In this document: piece by piece, positions 27,735 to 39,526 of the stretch
How positions within the stretch are numbered: position 1 is the stretch's first letter
How the letters are laid out: every line of letters starts with the position of its first letter
Assembly: GCF_003208215.1 (NCBI RefSeq)
Contig: NZ_QKLW01000006.1
Coordinates: 1-64,000, forward strand
Source: Marinomonas alcarazii
GTDB taxonomy: Bacteria; Pseudomonadota; Gammaproteobacteria; Pseudomonadales; Marinomonadaceae
Length of the DNA stretch: 64,000 bases
Direction of reading: 5' to 3'
Program-made: the position numbers and the translations under genes
The notes under the pieces: model-generated
The model's database searches: none
Seen by the model: only the letters and a program-made list of their open reading frames with translations
Told to the model about the DNA's origin: nothing

Positions 27735-28138
27735 AACCTATCATTATCTTCTTGCTTTAAGTTATTAATCTTAGTTTTGCCTAATATTTTTAACAGCAGA
27801 TTACGGCAAGACCTTAATATTGGATACAAAATTCCAGCCACTTTTTTGGAGCTAAACAACCAATAATTCAAGCGGTTAAACACACCAGATCGGCCGCTAA
27901 GCAAGGCTAAAAGATGGATCGCATCCGCGCCGTAGTAGAGCTGTCCATCCATCTTCAATACCATACCTTGATCTATGTCCAAACCCTCAGCAGTGATTTC
28001 TTGCAACACTTCAGGATGTTCTCTCGCATCAATGAGTACTAATTCACCGACACTTTGGCGTATGCGAACAATCTGACAGTAAAAATGACAAGCAGGACAT
28101 TCTTTGTCATAGATGAGCAGAATCTGTTTGTTTGTCAT
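27731..28138 (-). CDS. DCC-family thiol-disulfide oxidoreductase-like protein (DUF393)
   Basis: The 135-residue protein begins ILLIYDKECPACHFYC, the YDxxCxxC motif of the DCC family, and continues with GADAIHLLALLSGR and a hydrophobic, basic C-terminus (LNYWLFSSKKVAGILYPILR). Members are predicted to have thioredoxin-like redox activity, but none has a defined pathway that can be read from sequence. It lies 42 bases downstream of tcdA on the same strand, so it may share its transcript. Confidence 0.8.
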   Translation of the reverse strand: MTNKQILLIYDKECPACHFYCQIVRIRQSVGELVLIDAREHPEVLQEITAEGLDIDQGMVLKMDGQLYYGADAIHLLALLSGRSGVFNRLNYWLFSSKKVAGILYPILRSCRNLLLKILGKTKINNLKQEDNDRF

Positions 28139-28180
28139 GCACTACTTCTCAAAGAAAGTCATGGTCGTAGGTATCATGTC

Positions 28181-28960
28181 TTAATTCGCCTTTTGAGCCA
28201 GTTTTTCCAATACTCTCGACACCGCCACAAACGCGAAGGAAGCCGTGACTGCGGTACTGGCGCCAAAGCCGGTGTCACAATTCATTTTGGTTTCCGTATC
28301 GCCTTTTAAGCGCTGATGGGAAACCGTGCCGTCACCTTGCGGGTAGCGTAGTTGCTCGGTGGAATACACGCATTCGATGTCAAAACGGCGTTTTGGATTA
28401 CGAGTAAAGTTGTAGTGTCGTCTTAAAAAGTTGCGTAATTTTGCCGCGAGCGGGTCTTTTTCCGTTTTTGAAAGATCACCGATGAGGATTTTCGTTGGAT
28501 CGATCTGACCACCCGCACCACCAACTGTAATGACTTTACGCTTATTGCTCTTACTCCAAGCCATTAGAGCGGCTTTTGGTTTAATACTGTCAATGCAATC
28601 AATAATATAGTCAAACGGCGTAGCGAGCAGCTCAGGAAGGTTGTCAGGGGTAATAAAGTCTTCGATGCAAGTTACTTGGCATTCTGGGCTAATCAACTTG
28701 ATACGTTCCGCCATGACATCCACTTTTGATTGGCCAATGTTGCCATCTAAAGCATGAATTTGACGGTTGGTATTGGTGATGCAAACATCGTCCATATCAA
28801 TCAGCGTGATGTGACCAATACCAGAACGAGCCAGAGCTTCTGCTGCCCATGAGCCAACGCCACCAATACCGATGACACAAACGTGAGCTTGAGTAAAAAG
28901 CTCGTACGCTGCATCGCCATATAATCGGCGGATGCCACCAAATCGTTGATCGTTTGTCAC
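28181..28960 (-). CDS. tcdA: tRNA threonylcarbamoyladenosine dehydratase (TcdA/CsdL)
   Basis: The 259-residue E1-like enzyme cyclises t6A37 of tRNA to ct6A with ATP. The start RFGGIRRLYGDAAYELF and the nucleotide-binding motif GIGGVGSWAAEALARSGIG are typical. DMDDVCITNTNRQ, DCIDSIKPKAAL and the C-terminal hydrophobic segment (GFGASTAVTASFAFVAVSRVLEKL) also fit. Proximity to csdA-csdE repeats the enterobacterial arrangement, in which the sulfur relay assists TcdA. Confidence 0.93.
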   Translation of the reverse strand: MTNDQRFGGIRRLYGDAAYELFTQAHVCVIGIGGVGSWAAEALARSGIGHITLIDMDDVCITNTNRQIHALDGNIGQSKVDVMAERIKLISPECQVTCIEDFITPDNLPELLATPFDYIIDCIDSIKPKAALMAWSKSNKRKVITVGGAGGQIDPTKILIGDLSKTEKDPLAAKLRNFLRRHYNFTRNPKRRFDIECVYSTEQLRYPQGDGTVSHQRLKGDTETKMNCDTGFGASTAVTASFAFVAVSRVLEKLAQKAN

Positions 28961-29022
28961 TTTTCTCTCCTCGCAGCCAGATCGTCCTGCGCTTTTTATG
29001 TCAATAAGTGTATTCTGTGAAC

Positions 29023-29049
29023 TTAGAAAATACAGATTACATTCTCTAA
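29023..29049. promoter_or_regulatory. Imperfect inverted repeat upstream of the TrmB-like regulator
   Basis: TTAGAAAAT and ATTCTCTAA match as an inverted repeat at eight of nine positions, in the gap between divergent tcdA and the regulator. It could be an autoregulatory site; support is weak. Confidence 0.3.
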
Positions 29050-29065
29050 ATAATTACTATGTACT

Positions 29066-29815
29066 GTGAGCCATATGATTCAGCAAGCTTTTGAAATGCT
29101 TGGTTTAACACCAAGAGAAACGCAACTTTACCAAACGCTATTAAAGCTAGGGCCGTCTTCCATTCGAGATATTGCCGAACACAGCGGCATTAACCGCGGC
29201 ACAACCTATGAGTCGTTAAAACAGCTGCAAAGCAAAGGCATTGTGAGCTATTTTCCAAAAGGAAAGCGTCGACTTTTTACCGCTGAAAACCCTGATATTC
29301 TATTAAATTTAGCGGAAGAAAAACGTAACCGCCTAAACAAGACCATCGATAACCTAAAAAACACGATTATCCCGAACTTGCATCAACAACAGCCGGATTA
29401 TCATCAAACCCATGTGCGTTATTATGAAGGCGATGATGGTATCGAGTGGGTTTTGCGCGATATTTTAAACGTGGTGTCGCAACAAGACCACAAAGAATAT
29501 TGTGTGTTTTCTTCAAAGCCAATTCGCCCTTTTTTGTATCGCCCATTTCCCAACTACACAAAGCAGCGTGTAAAGCTTGGTATTAACGTAAAAGTTATAG
29601 CCCTTGGGGATGGTGGTGAAGAGGCGGAATTATCAGAACGAAAGTGGATTAAAACGGAGGGATCGGTCGACGCCAGCTATATCGCTATCTACCCACCTAA
29701 ATGTGCGATTATTTCTTTGGCGAGTAACAACTTTCCTTCTGCTGTAGTGTTGGAGTCAAAAGACATCGCCAAAGCCCAGCAGATCATCTTCGATACTTTA
29801 TGGAAGATGCTTTAA
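29066..29815 (+). CDS. TrmB-like winged-helix transcriptional regulator
   Basis: The 249-residue protein has an N-terminal winged helix (LGLTPRETQLYQTLLKLGPSSIRDIAEHSGINRGTTYESLKQLQ, then the wing YFPKGKRRLF). A short coiled coil follows (EEKRNRLNKTIDNLKN) and then an effector domain like that of TrmB/phospholipase-D-like regulators (VRYYEGDDGIEWVLRDIL, YCVFSSKPIRPFLY). The frame opens with GTG at 29066; ATG 29075 is an equally possible start. Ligand and targets are unknown, and it is not in an evident operon. Confidence 0.78.
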   Translation: MSHMIQQAFEMLGLTPRETQLYQTLLKLGPSSIRDIAEHSGINRGTTYESLKQLQSKGIVSYFPKGKRRLFTAENPDILLNLAEEKRNRLNKTIDNLKNTIIPNLHQQQPDYHQTHVRYYEGDDGIEWVLRDILNVVSQQDHKEYCVFSSKPIRPFLYRPFPNYTKQRVKLGINVKVIALGDGGEEAELSERKWIKTEGSVDASYIAIYPPKCAIISLASNNFPSAVVLESKDIAKAQQIIFDTLWKML

Positions 29816-29833
29816 TAGAAAAAATTAGCCAAT

Positions 29834-29861
29834 AAAAAAGCAGCCCTTAGGCTGCTTTTTT
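29834..29861. terminator. Bidirectional terminator between the regulator and atpC
   Basis: AAAAAAGCAGCC and GGCTGCTTTTTT form a 12-bp stem with a CTTA loop between convergent genes. It ends the atp operon on the minus strand. Confidence 0.93.
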
Positions 29862-29885
29862 TGACTTCAAACTCAACGTTGCCGC

Positions 29886-30305
29886 TTACTTGTGTTCGCG
29901 GAACTGCTGAATCGTACGCAAACGAGCAACCGCTTCTGCTAATTCCGCAGTTGCACGAGAGTAATCGATATCAGCTTGCTGATTAGCTATGAGCTCTTTT
30001 GCATGCTCTTTCGCTTTCACTGCCGCCTCTTCGTCCAGATCTCTTGCACGAGTGGCTGTGTTAGCCAAGACGGTGACACGGTGCGGTTGAACTTCTAGGA
30101 AGCCACCGGACACGAAGATAACCTCTTCGTCACCATTTTCTTTAACCACACGAACAGGACCAGCTTCTAAAGTCGTCAATAATGCAGCATGACCAGGCAT
30201 AATACCTAAGTCACCATTATATCCTGAAGCCACAAGAAATTGGACCGAGCCGGAAAAAATCTCTTGTTCAGCGCTTACGATATCGCAGTGTACTGTGATA
30301 GCCAT
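29886..30305 (-). CDS. atpC: ATP synthase F1 epsilon subunit
   Basis: The 139-residue subunit of the central stalk has the N-terminal beta sandwich (VHCDIVSAEQEIFSG, LGIMPGHAALLTTLEAGPVRV) and a C-terminal helical hairpin (AELAEAVARLRTIQQFRE) that can inhibit ATP hydrolysis. It is the last cistron of the atp operon, separated from atpD by 63 bases holding a perfect hairpin. Confidence 0.97.
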   Translation of the reverse strand: MAITVHCDIVSAEQEIFSGSVQFLVASGYNGDLGIMPGHAALLTTLEAGPVRVVKENGDEEVIFVSGGFLEVQPHRVTVLANTATRARDLDEEAAVKAKEHAKELIANQQADIDYSRATAELAEAVARLRTIQQFREHK

Positions 30306-30329
30306 AAGTTGCCTCTCTTAGTCATACTT

Positions 30330-30357
30330 AGCAAAAGCGTTTTACAACGCTTTTGCT
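30330..30357 (-). other. Perfect hairpin in the atpD-atpC gap
   Basis: AGCAAAAGCGTT and AACGCTTTTGCT form a 12-bp stem with a four-base loop. No T tract follows on the minus strand, so processing, stability or partial attenuation is more likely than full termination. Confidence 0.7.
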
Positions 30358-30368
30358 ACGCGTGATGG

Positions 30369-31757
<1,389 letters not shown>

Positions 31758-31774
31758 TTAAATACCTAAATACC

Positions 31775-32635
31775 TTAAACCGCTGCCGCGCCGCTGACTA
31801 TCTCAGAAATTTCCTGAGTAATCGCTGCTTGACGAGCCTTGTTGTACACCAACTGTAATTCATCAATGATATCGCCGGCGTTGTCTGTTGCGTTCTTCAT
31901 CGCAATCATACGAGCTGCTTGCTCACACGCAATATTCTCAACCACTGACTGATATACTTGAGATTCAATATAGCGAACTAATAACTCGTTCAAAAGTTCA
32001 ACGGGTTCTGGTTCGTAGATGTAATCCCAGTGGTGCTGTAACTCTGTATTCTCTTCCGCTTTTAATGGCAAAAGTTGCTCAACCGTCGGGTTTTGAGTCA
32101 TGGTATTCACGAACTCATTTGAAACCACGTAAAGACGATCAATACGACCTTCATCAAATGCGTCTAGCATCACCTTAACACTACCGACTAAGTCGTCAGC
32201 TTTCGGTGCATCACCTAAACCGGTGAAAGCTGCTGTTACATTTCCGCCGTAGTTACGAAAGAATGAAACGGCTTTGCTACCAATAGCACAGATGTCAATT
32301 TCAACACCTGAATCAGCAAATTGTTTCATATCTTTAATGGCTTTTTTGAACACGTTAACGTTCAAACCACCACATAAACCACGGTCAGAAGAGACTACGA
32401 TATAACCAACACGCTTCGCCTCACGTTCGGTAAGGTAACGGTGTTTATACTCAGGATTCGCGTTGGCCAAATGACCAACTACTTGGCGAATTCGTTCCGC
32501 ATACGGACGAGAAGCGGCCATACGATCCTGAGCTTTACGCGTCTTACTAGCGGCTACTTTTTCCATAGCACGAGTAATTTTACGCGTATTGTTAATGCTC
32601 GAAATCTGAGTGCGTATCTCTTTTCCGACTGCCAT
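31775..32635 (-). CDS. atpG: ATP synthase F1 gamma subunit
   Basis: The 286-residue rotor shaft has the conserved N-terminal helix ([28 protein letters not shown]), [15 protein letters not shown], and the C-terminal helix [37 protein letters not shown]. It couples proton-driven rotation to catalysis in the alpha/beta ring. It sits between atpA and atpD in the usual order. Confidence 0.97.
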   Translation of the reverse strand: MAVGKEIRTQISSINNTRKITRAMEKVAASKTRKAQDRMAASRPYAERIRQVVGHLANANPEYKHRYLTEREAKRVGYIVVSSDRGLCGGLNVNVFKKAIKDMKQFADSGVEIDICAIGSKAVSFFRNYGGNVTAAFTGLGDAPKADDLVGSVKVMLDAFDEGRIDRLYVVSNEFVNTMTQNPTVEQLLPLKAEENTELQHHWDYIYEPEPVELLNELLVRYIESQVYQSVVENIACEQAARMIAMKNATDNAGDIIDELQLVYNKARQAAITQEISEIVSGAAAV

Positions 32636-32682
32636 AATAGAACTGCCCTTGTGAGAATGTTATTTCACAAACTGCAAGAAAG

Positions 32683-32710
32683 TGGTGACAAGCTCAATCG
32701 CTTGTCACCA
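32683..32710 (-). other. Perfect hairpin in the atpA-atpG gap
   Basis: TGGTGACAAGC and GCTTGTCACCA form an 11-bp stem with a six-base loop, six bases beyond the atpA stop. No T tract follows on the minus strand. It may mark a processing or stability site that sets subunit ratios. Confidence 0.7.
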
Positions 32711-32716
32711 AAGTCA

Positions 32717-34261
32717 TTACCAAGTTTGCGTCGCTTTAAACTTCTCGATTGCCGCTTTAAATGTCGCTTCAATCTCGCCGTTAAAATTACCAGTTTTGTT
32801 AATGTCAGCCATAAGATCAGTGTGTTCACTGTTCATGTAACCTAACAATGCTTTTTCAAAGCTAGCAATTTTGCTTGTTTCAACATCTTCAAGGAAGCCA
32901 TCATTAGCAGCGTAAAGAACTACGCCCATATCAGCTACAGACATAGGAGAGAACTGCTTTTGTTTCATCAGTTCAGTAACCTGTTTACCGTGCTCTAGCT
33001 GCTTACGAGTCGCTTCGTCTAGGTCAGATGCGAACTGAGCGAAAGCCGCCAATTCACGGTACTGAGCCAATGCAAGACGAATACCACCGCCAAGTTTCTT
33101 GACGATCTTAGTTTGTGCTGCACCACCTACACGAGATACCGAAATACCGGCGTTCATCGCTGGACGGATACCCGAGTTAAACGCACTCGTTTCCAAGAAT
33201 ATCTGACCATCTGTGATGGAGATAACGTTGGTTGGTACGAACGCAGATACGTCACCACCTTGAGTCTCGATGATTGGCAATGCGGTCAAAGAACCCGTTT
33301 TGCCTTTCACTTCACCATTGGTGAATTTCTCTACGTAATCAACATTTACACGTGATGCACGCTCAAGAAGACGAGAGTGAAGATAGAATACGTCACCTGG
33401 ATAAGCTTCACGACCTGGCGGACGACGTAGAAGCAAAGAGATCTGACGGTAAGCCCAAGCTTGCTTGGTCAAATCATCATAAATGATCAATGCGTCTTCA
33501 CCGCGGTCACGGAAATATTCACCCATAGTACAGCCAGTGTATGGCGCTATGTAAAGCATTGCTGCTGGATCAGATGCGCCAGCGGCTACTACTGTGGTGT
33601 ATTCCATTGCGCCAGCTTCTTCAAGCTTACGAACAACGTTAGCAATAGTAGATTGTTTCTGACCGATCGCTACGTACACACATTTAATGCCAGAATCTTT
33701 CTGAGCAATAATGGTGTCGATTGCTAGAGCAGTCTTACCAATCTGACGGTCACCGATGATCAACTCACGTTGACCACGACCAATTGGCACCATGGCGTCA
33801 ATGGCTTTGTAACCAGTTTGAATCGGTTGATCAACTGACTGACGTTCGATAACGCCTGGAGCCACTTTTTCAACTTTATCTGTTAATTTTGCATCGATTG
33901 CGCCTTTGCCGTCGATTGGGTTACCCAATGCGTCAACAACACGACCAAGCAATTCAGGACCTACTGGAACTTCCAGTATACGACCTGTACATTTCACTTT
34001 TTGACCTTCTACAAGGTCTTGGTATTTACCAAGTACTACTGCACCGACAGAGTCACGCTCTAGGTTCAAAGCAATACCATAAACACCACCAGGGAATTCA
34101 ATCATTTCCCCGTACATAACATCTGCCAGGCCGTGGATCAGAACGATACCGTCTGCCACGCTGACAATTGTGCCCTCATTTTGGGCATCAGAAGATACAT
34201 CGAGGTTCTCGATGCGCTTCTTGATAATCTCGCTGATCTCAGATGGATTCAGTTGCTGCAT
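32717..34261 (-). CDS. atpA: ATP synthase F1 alpha subunit
   Basis: The 514-residue regulatory subunit begins [17 protein letters not shown] and shows the P-loop [51 protein letters not shown] and the alpha signature [12 protein letters not shown]. It alternates with beta in the F1 ring and binds nucleotide without catalysis. Confidence 0.98.
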   Translation of the reverse strand: MQQLNPSEISEIIKKRIENLDVSSDAQNEGTIVSVADGIVLIHGLADVMYGEMIEFPGGVYGIALNLERDSVGAVVLGKYQDLVEGQKVKCTGRILEVPVGPELLGRVVDALGNPIDGKGAIDAKLTDKVEKVAPGVIERQSVDQPIQTGYKAIDAMVPIGRGQRELIIGDRQIGKTALAIDTIIAQKDSGIKCVYVAIGQKQSTIANVVRKLEEAGAMEYTTVVAAGASDPAAMLYIAPYTGCTMGEYFRDRGEDALIIYDDLTKQAWAYRQISLLLRRPPGREAYPGDVFYLHSRLLERASRVNVDYVEKFTNGEVKGKTGSLTALPIIETQGGDVSAFVPTNVISITDGQIFLETSAFNSGIRPAMNAGISVSRVGGAAQTKIVKKLGGGIRLALAQYRELAAFAQFASDLDEATRKQLEHGKQVTELMKQKQFSPMSVADMGVVLYAANDGFLEDVETSKIASFEKALLGYMNSEHTDLMADINKTGNFNGEIEATFKAAIEKFKATQTW

Positions 34262-34299
34262 GCTAAATTCCTCAACCCTGGTTTCGATTTAACGAAACG

Positions 34300-34836
34300 C
34301 TAGGAGTTTATCGCCTCGGCCAGTTTCGCTAATTTACCGCGTACTGAACCGTCGATGATTAAGTCACCCGTACGAATAACCACGCCACCAAGTAGGCTTG
34401 CGTCTGTTTCACTGGTTAAGTTGACAGTACGGTCCAACTTTTTCGCCAGTGAAGCGGCTAATGCTTGTGTTTGTTCTGCTGTAAGCTCGAATGCAGACGT
34501 AAATTTAACATTTACGGCTTTTTCGAAATTCAGTTTGAACTGTAAAAATAGCTCAGAAATCATAGGAAGAAGCGTTAAACGCTTATTCTGTGCAAGGGTT
34601 AGCAAAAATGCTTTGCCTTGCTCTGTAGCTACTTCTGCACAAACGTCCGCTAGAGCGTTTGCCTTCTCTTCCGCACTAAAAGCCGAATTTTTAAGCGCCA
34701 GTTTAAGCTTAGGTTCTACTGTTACAGAAGCTAATATGCTAAGCATATCAGCCCACTCAGTAATTTGACCTTGCTCTTTAGCAACTTCAAAAACGGCTTT
34801 CGCATACGGTCGCGCGACTGTTTTTAATTCAGCCAT
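34300..34836 (-). CDS. atpH: ATP synthase F1 delta subunit
   Basis: The 178-residue subunit joins F1 to the peripheral stalk. It has the typical start (ELKTVARPYAKAVFEVAKEQ) and C-terminal part (DASLLGGVVIRTGDLIIDGSVRGKLAKLAEAI). It starts 11 bases after the atpF stop within the operon. Confidence 0.96.
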   Translation of the reverse strand: MAELKTVARPYAKAVFEVAKEQGQITEWADMLSILASVTVEPKLKLALKNSAFSAEEKANALADVCAEVATEQGKAFLLTLAQNKRLTLLPMISELFLQFKLNFEKAVNVKFTSAFELTAEQTQALAASLAKKLDRTVNLTSETDASLLGGVVIRTGDLIIDGSVRGKLAKLAEAINS

Positions 34837-34847
34837 TAGACCCTCGC

Positions 34848-35318
34848 TTAAAGCTCTTTGGCGAGCTGTTCAACGATCTCGCTATGTGCTTTTTCGTCAA
34901 TGGTGGCTCCCAAAATCTTCTCGGCACCAGCAAATGCAAGAACAGAAACTTGAGCACGCAATGCTTCTTTAGCACGCATAACGTCTTGTTCGATCTCTGC
35001 TTGAGCTGCTTCGCGCAGACGTTTGCCATCGGCAATCACCTGCTCTTTCGCCTCGTCGATCATTTGGTTCGCACGTTTGTTGGCTTGTTCAATAATCTCG
35101 GCCGCGTTGTCTTTGCTTTCACGTAAAATTTGGTCAGCTTGTTCTTGTGCCAACTCAAGATCACGGGAAGCGCGGTTCGCTGCTTCTAAACCGTCTGCTA
35201 TTTTTTTGCTACGCTCTTCGAGCGCAGCAATCACTGGTGGCCACACAAATTTCATGCAGAACCAGACAAAAATGGCAAACGAAATAGCTTGGCCTATAAG
35301 TGTGAGATTCAAGTTCAC
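34848..35318 (-). CDS. atpF: ATP synthase F0 subunit b
   Basis: The 156-residue subunit has one N-terminal membrane span ([26 protein letters not shown]) and a long charged helix rich in Ala, Glu and Lys that dimerises as the peripheral stalk. Length and layout match the single-b-type enzymes of gammaproteobacteria. Confidence 0.97.
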   Translation of the reverse strand: MNLNLTLIGQAISFAIFVWFCMKFVWPPVIAALEERSKKIADGLEAANRASRDLELAQEQADQILRESKDNAAEIIEQANKRANQMIDEAKEQVIADGKRLREAAQAEIEQDVMRAKEALRAQVSVLAFAGAEKILGATIDEKAHSEIVEQLAKEL

Positions 35319-35375
35319 GCTAATATCCTCGCTCTAGTCGTTCAAAAAATAAATCACTTACAATAAAGCGACGTA

Positions 35376-35648
<273 letters not shown>

Positions 35649-35701
35649 TTACAGTTTTAGATTCAAGTTTAAAAAAAATTATTACTATATATAACAATAT
35701 C

Positions 35702-36547
<846 letters not shown>

Positions 36548-36583
36548 TTAATGATAAAAACCACGCGCCCGCAGTTCGTTTAA

Positions 36584-36985
36584 TTAACGGATAACCGCAG
36601 GGCTGAGCCAGTGACTCAAAATTCCTAAACTAAAGCCCGCAAAAAAGCTTCCAGCGGCCAGAGGTTTCACTAGGATAAACACTAGTGATAGCAGTAAGAC
36701 TGTTAAAACAAGCTTACCAGCTTCTCCCCTGTAAAAAGATTTAACAACCTCTTTTGCAGGCAAAATTCCTTTATGACCGAACACTCGCCAAGCCATATAT
36801 ACATTGGGCAGTATGCTAGTCAGTCCTCCTAGTAAAAAAGAGTACCCATACAGACCATCAACAATGTAAAAGATTCCCAAAGAAACAAAAAAAGTGAGTA
36901 TTAATTGCAACAAAAGGAAACGAAACACAGCCTTCTTTTTAGCGCTAATCATTGCACTGGCGCTTAATGGCTTCTTTGCTTCCAT
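36584..36985 (-). CDS. atpI: ATP synthase assembly/accessory protein AtpI
   Basis: The 133-residue protein has four hydrophobic segments and the family layout of AtpI, the first, non-structural gene of the atp operon, linked to c-ring assembly. The start at 36985 (MEAKKPLSASAM) has a GAGAG ribosome site; an in-frame ATG at 37018 adds 11 residues that look like leader. It follows the atp promoter directly. Confidence 0.9.
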   Translation of the reverse strand: MEAKKPLSASAMISAKKKAVFRFLLLQLILTFFVSLGIFYIVDGLYGYSFLLGGLTSILPNVYMAWRVFGHKGILPAKEVVKSFYRGEAGKLVLTVLLLSLVFILVKPLAAGSFFAGFSLGILSHWLSPAVIR

Positions 36986-37047
36986 TACAAACTCTCTTTT
37001 TGCACAGAAAAAGTGCAATCAATGTGATGATTTACAAAATTCGAGGC

Positions 37048-37076
37048 ATTATATGGGTTATAGCAGTTGTGTTCAA
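37048..37076 (-). promoter_or_regulatory. Sigma-70 promoter of the atp operon
   Basis: On the minus strand TTGAAC and TATAAT are separated by exactly 17 bp, an almost ideal sigma-70 promoter, 63 bp before the atpI start and after the parB stop. It separates atp transcription from the mnmG-rsmG-parAB block. Confidence 0.8.
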
Positions 37077-37148
37077 CTTAAAACGGATAGCAGAATCAGT
37101 TTCTACTCATCTTGTCTAGATAGAAAAACCTACTTGTCACAAATTGCT

Positions 37149-38033
37149 TCATTTCCCTGCGAGTAGTTCGCTAACCAAGAGTTCTAGGTGCTCAGGGTTT
37201 CTATACTCTATGACAAGTTTGCCTTTTCCTTTGGCTGAAGGCTGTATTTTTACGGCCGCATTAATCTTTTGGCTAATGCGTTCTGCTTCTGCACTCAAAT
37301 CAGGCAGAGGAGGTTTGTTATCTTCACTTTTTTCAATTACTTGGACGTTTTTTACCAATCTCTCTGTCTCACGGACAGATAAGGATTTAGTAACAACTTG
37401 CGACGCCGCTTGAATTTGCTTGTCATGCTCTAAAGGCAACAATGCCCGTGCGTGTCCCATTTCAATATCGCCGTGTTCCAATAAACGACGTACTTCTGGT
37501 GTGAGACCTAACAAACGTAACAAATTCGCGACGGTTGAGCGGGATTTACCAACCGTATCCGCAACTTCTTGTTGGGTAAGATGGAAATCTTCAACTAAAC
37601 GTTGAAGGGCTAAGGCTTCTTCAACGGGATTAAGATCTTCACGCTGTATATTCTCAATCAAGGCTAAAACCACAGCGTCTGCGTCTTCTACGTGACGCAC
37701 GATCACCGGCACTTGTGTTAAATCAGCTAACTTAGCGGCACGCCAACGACGTTCACCAGCAATAATTTCATATTGATTATGGCCATTTGGTCGCACAACA
37801 ATTGGCTGCATAATACCTTGGGTACGAATGGAAGCGGCCAAGTCTTCTAATTGTGCTGGGTTCATGTCACGACGAGGTTGGAACTTCCCTTTAGAGAGCC
37901 ATTCCACAGGTAGATAAGTCAGACCTTTAATTTGCTCATTATTAGAACCACTTTCAGCCTCATTAGTTGGCGTTGATTGTGGTGCCAGTAATGCATCTAA
38001 GCCACGACCTAGACCTCTTTTTTTCATCGTCAT
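37149..38033 (-). CDS. parB: Chromosome-partitioning protein ParB
   Basis: The 294-residue CTPase binds parS sites and spreads near the origin. Visible are the N-terminal KKRGLGRGLDALL (ParA-contacting), the catalytic/CTP motifs PRRDM, GERRWRAAKLA and ENIQREDLNPVEEA, the helix-turn-helix LTQQEVADTVGKSRSTVANLLRLL, and a C-terminal dimerisation part. ATG 38033 is preferred, with AGGG upstream; the longer frame to 38075 is not conserved. It lies three bases after the parA stop region, as usual. Confidence 0.96.
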   Translation of the reverse strand: MTMKKRGLGRGLDALLAPQSTPTNEAESGSNNEQIKGLTYLPVEWLSKGKFQPRRDMNPAQLEDLAASIRTQGIMQPIVVRPNGHNQYEIIAGERRWRAAKLADLTQVPVIVRHVEDADAVVLALIENIQREDLNPVEEALALQRLVEDFHLTQQEVADTVGKSRSTVANLLRLLGLTPEVRRLLEHGDIEMGHARALLPLEHDKQIQAASQVVTKSLSVRETERLVKNVQVIEKSEDNKPPLPDLSAEAERISQKINAAVKIQPSAKGKGKLVIEYRNPEHLELLVSELLAGK

Positions 38034-38078
38034 TTCATTAACCCTAATTGGTATTAAAGTACGCTTATAACACAATAA

Positions 38079-38846
38079 TTATGCGACAGATTTTCGAATA
38101 AACTCACCAGCCAATGCTAAGTAAGCAATAGCACCTCGAGATTGTTTCTCATAATGCAGAACCGGCAAGCCGTAACTTGGAGATTCCGCCAAACGAATAT
38201 TTCGAGGGATCACAGTATCATACACTTTGTCACCAAAATGCTTGTGCAGTTGGCTGGAAACATCGTGAGTTAAACTAGGACGAGGATCATACATGGTTCT
38301 TAAAATGCCTTCGACCTCTAGAGACGGATTTAACGCTTGAGTAATACGCTCAATTGTTTGTAGCAATGCAGTCAAACCTTCTAATGCATAGTACTCACAT
38401 TGCACAGGGATCAAGACGCCCTGTGACGCAGCTAACGCATTAACAGTCAGCATATTCAATGCTGGCGGACAATCCATCAATATATAATCAAAGTCATTGT
38501 CGACTTCATACAAACCTGCACGTAAACGTGTTTCTTTGCTTGGTAAATCAAGTAAAACCACTTCCGCACCGGTTAAATCACCATTAGCAGGCAATACCCA
38601 GTAATCTCCAGGCATGCTTTTTTTCATGACTTCTTTTACGCCATGAGAACCAATCAATACATCATAAACACTGGTGTCTAATTCTTCTTTGGTAAAACCG
38701 CTACCCGTTGTTGCATTGCCTTGTGGATCAAGATCGATTAACAGCACTCGACGCTTCATTGCTGCCAAGGACGCTGCCAAATTAACACAAGTAGTCGTTT
38801 TTCCAACGCCACCTTTTTGATTGGTTACTGCTATGATTTTTGCCAT
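38079..38846 (-). CDS. parA: Chromosome-partitioning ATPase ParA (Soj)
   Basis: The 255-residue ATPase carries the deviant Walker A motif NQKGGVGKTTTCVNLAASLA, LLIDLDPQGNATTGSG and the switch DYILMDCPPALNMLTVNAL. It works with ParB to segregate origin regions. It lies between rsmG and parB with gaps of only a few bases. Confidence 0.97.
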   Translation of the reverse strand: MAKIIAVTNQKGGVGKTTTCVNLAASLAAMKRRVLLIDLDPQGNATTGSGFTKEELDTSVYDVLIGSHGVKEVMKKSMPGDYWVLPANGDLTGAEVVLLDLPSKETRLRAGLYEVDNDFDYILMDCPPALNMLTVNALAASQGVLIPVQCEYYALEGLTALLQTIERITQALNPSLEVEGILRTMYDPRPSLTHDVSSQLHKHFGDKVYDTVIPRNIRLAESPSYGLPVLHYEKQSRGAIAYLALAGEFIRKSVA

Positions 38847-38849
38847 GCT

Positions 38850-39476
38850 TTATCCTTTACGCGTCATCACAACCATGTGACGCTCCGCCTGAACATTTGG
38901 CACATTTAGAGGTTCTACAGACACCACGTCAACATCTTTGGGCAGTGTCGCTATTTCTTCACTAGGATAAACGCCTTTCATCGCCAAAAAGTTACCGGAG
39001 TCTTTTGGTAACGGCAACGTCCAATTAATCATATCTTCCAAAGAAGCAAACGCCCTTGAAATAACATGGTCGTACGCCCCTTGAAAAGCATGCTTTTCAA
39101 CACGTTCATTGGCTACGGTGACGTTATGAATTCCCAACTCCATCTTAACTTGCGTTAAAAAGCGGGTTTTTTTGCCATTACTGTCTAGTAACGTAAATTG
39201 TTTCTCTGGATAACATATAGCAAGCACCATACCAGGTAAACCCGGTCCAGTGCCGACGTCTATAATATTTTCGCCGGTAATAAAAGGTAATGTCGCCAAA
39301 CTGTCTAGCAAATGTAATGAGATCATTTGTTCCACATCACGAATAGCAGTTAGGTTATAAGCCTTATTCCACTTTTCGAGCATGGCTAGATATTTTACAA
39401 GTGTCTGAATGGTTTCATCAGATAGAACAGCGCCCATTTGTTGGGCGCCTTTTTGAATAGTGTCAAAGTGTGTCAC
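38850..39476 (-). CDS. rsmG: 16S rRNA m7G527 methyltransferase RsmG
   Basis: The 208-residue SAM-dependent enzyme methylates G527 of 16S rRNA. Signatures are YLAMLEKWNKAYNLTAIRD, the SAM motif IIDVGTGPGLPGMVLAI, and HVISRAFASLEDMINW. It sits between mnmG and parA in the order typical of gammaproteobacteria, probably in one transcript. Confidence 0.96.
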   Translation of the reverse strand: MTHFDTIQKGAQQMGAVLSDETIQTLVKYLAMLEKWNKAYNLTAIRDVEQMISLHLLDSLATLPFITGENIIDVGTGPGLPGMVLAICYPEKQFTLLDSNGKKTRFLTQVKMELGIHNVTVANERVEKHAFQGAYDHVISRAFASLEDMINWTLPLPKDSGNFLAMKGVYPSEEIATLPKDVDVVSVEPLNVPNVQAERHMVVMTRKG

Positions 39477-39526
39477 AGTCGATCCATTCTATAGAGATAG
39501 CAATTAAGGATTATCGGCTGATGATT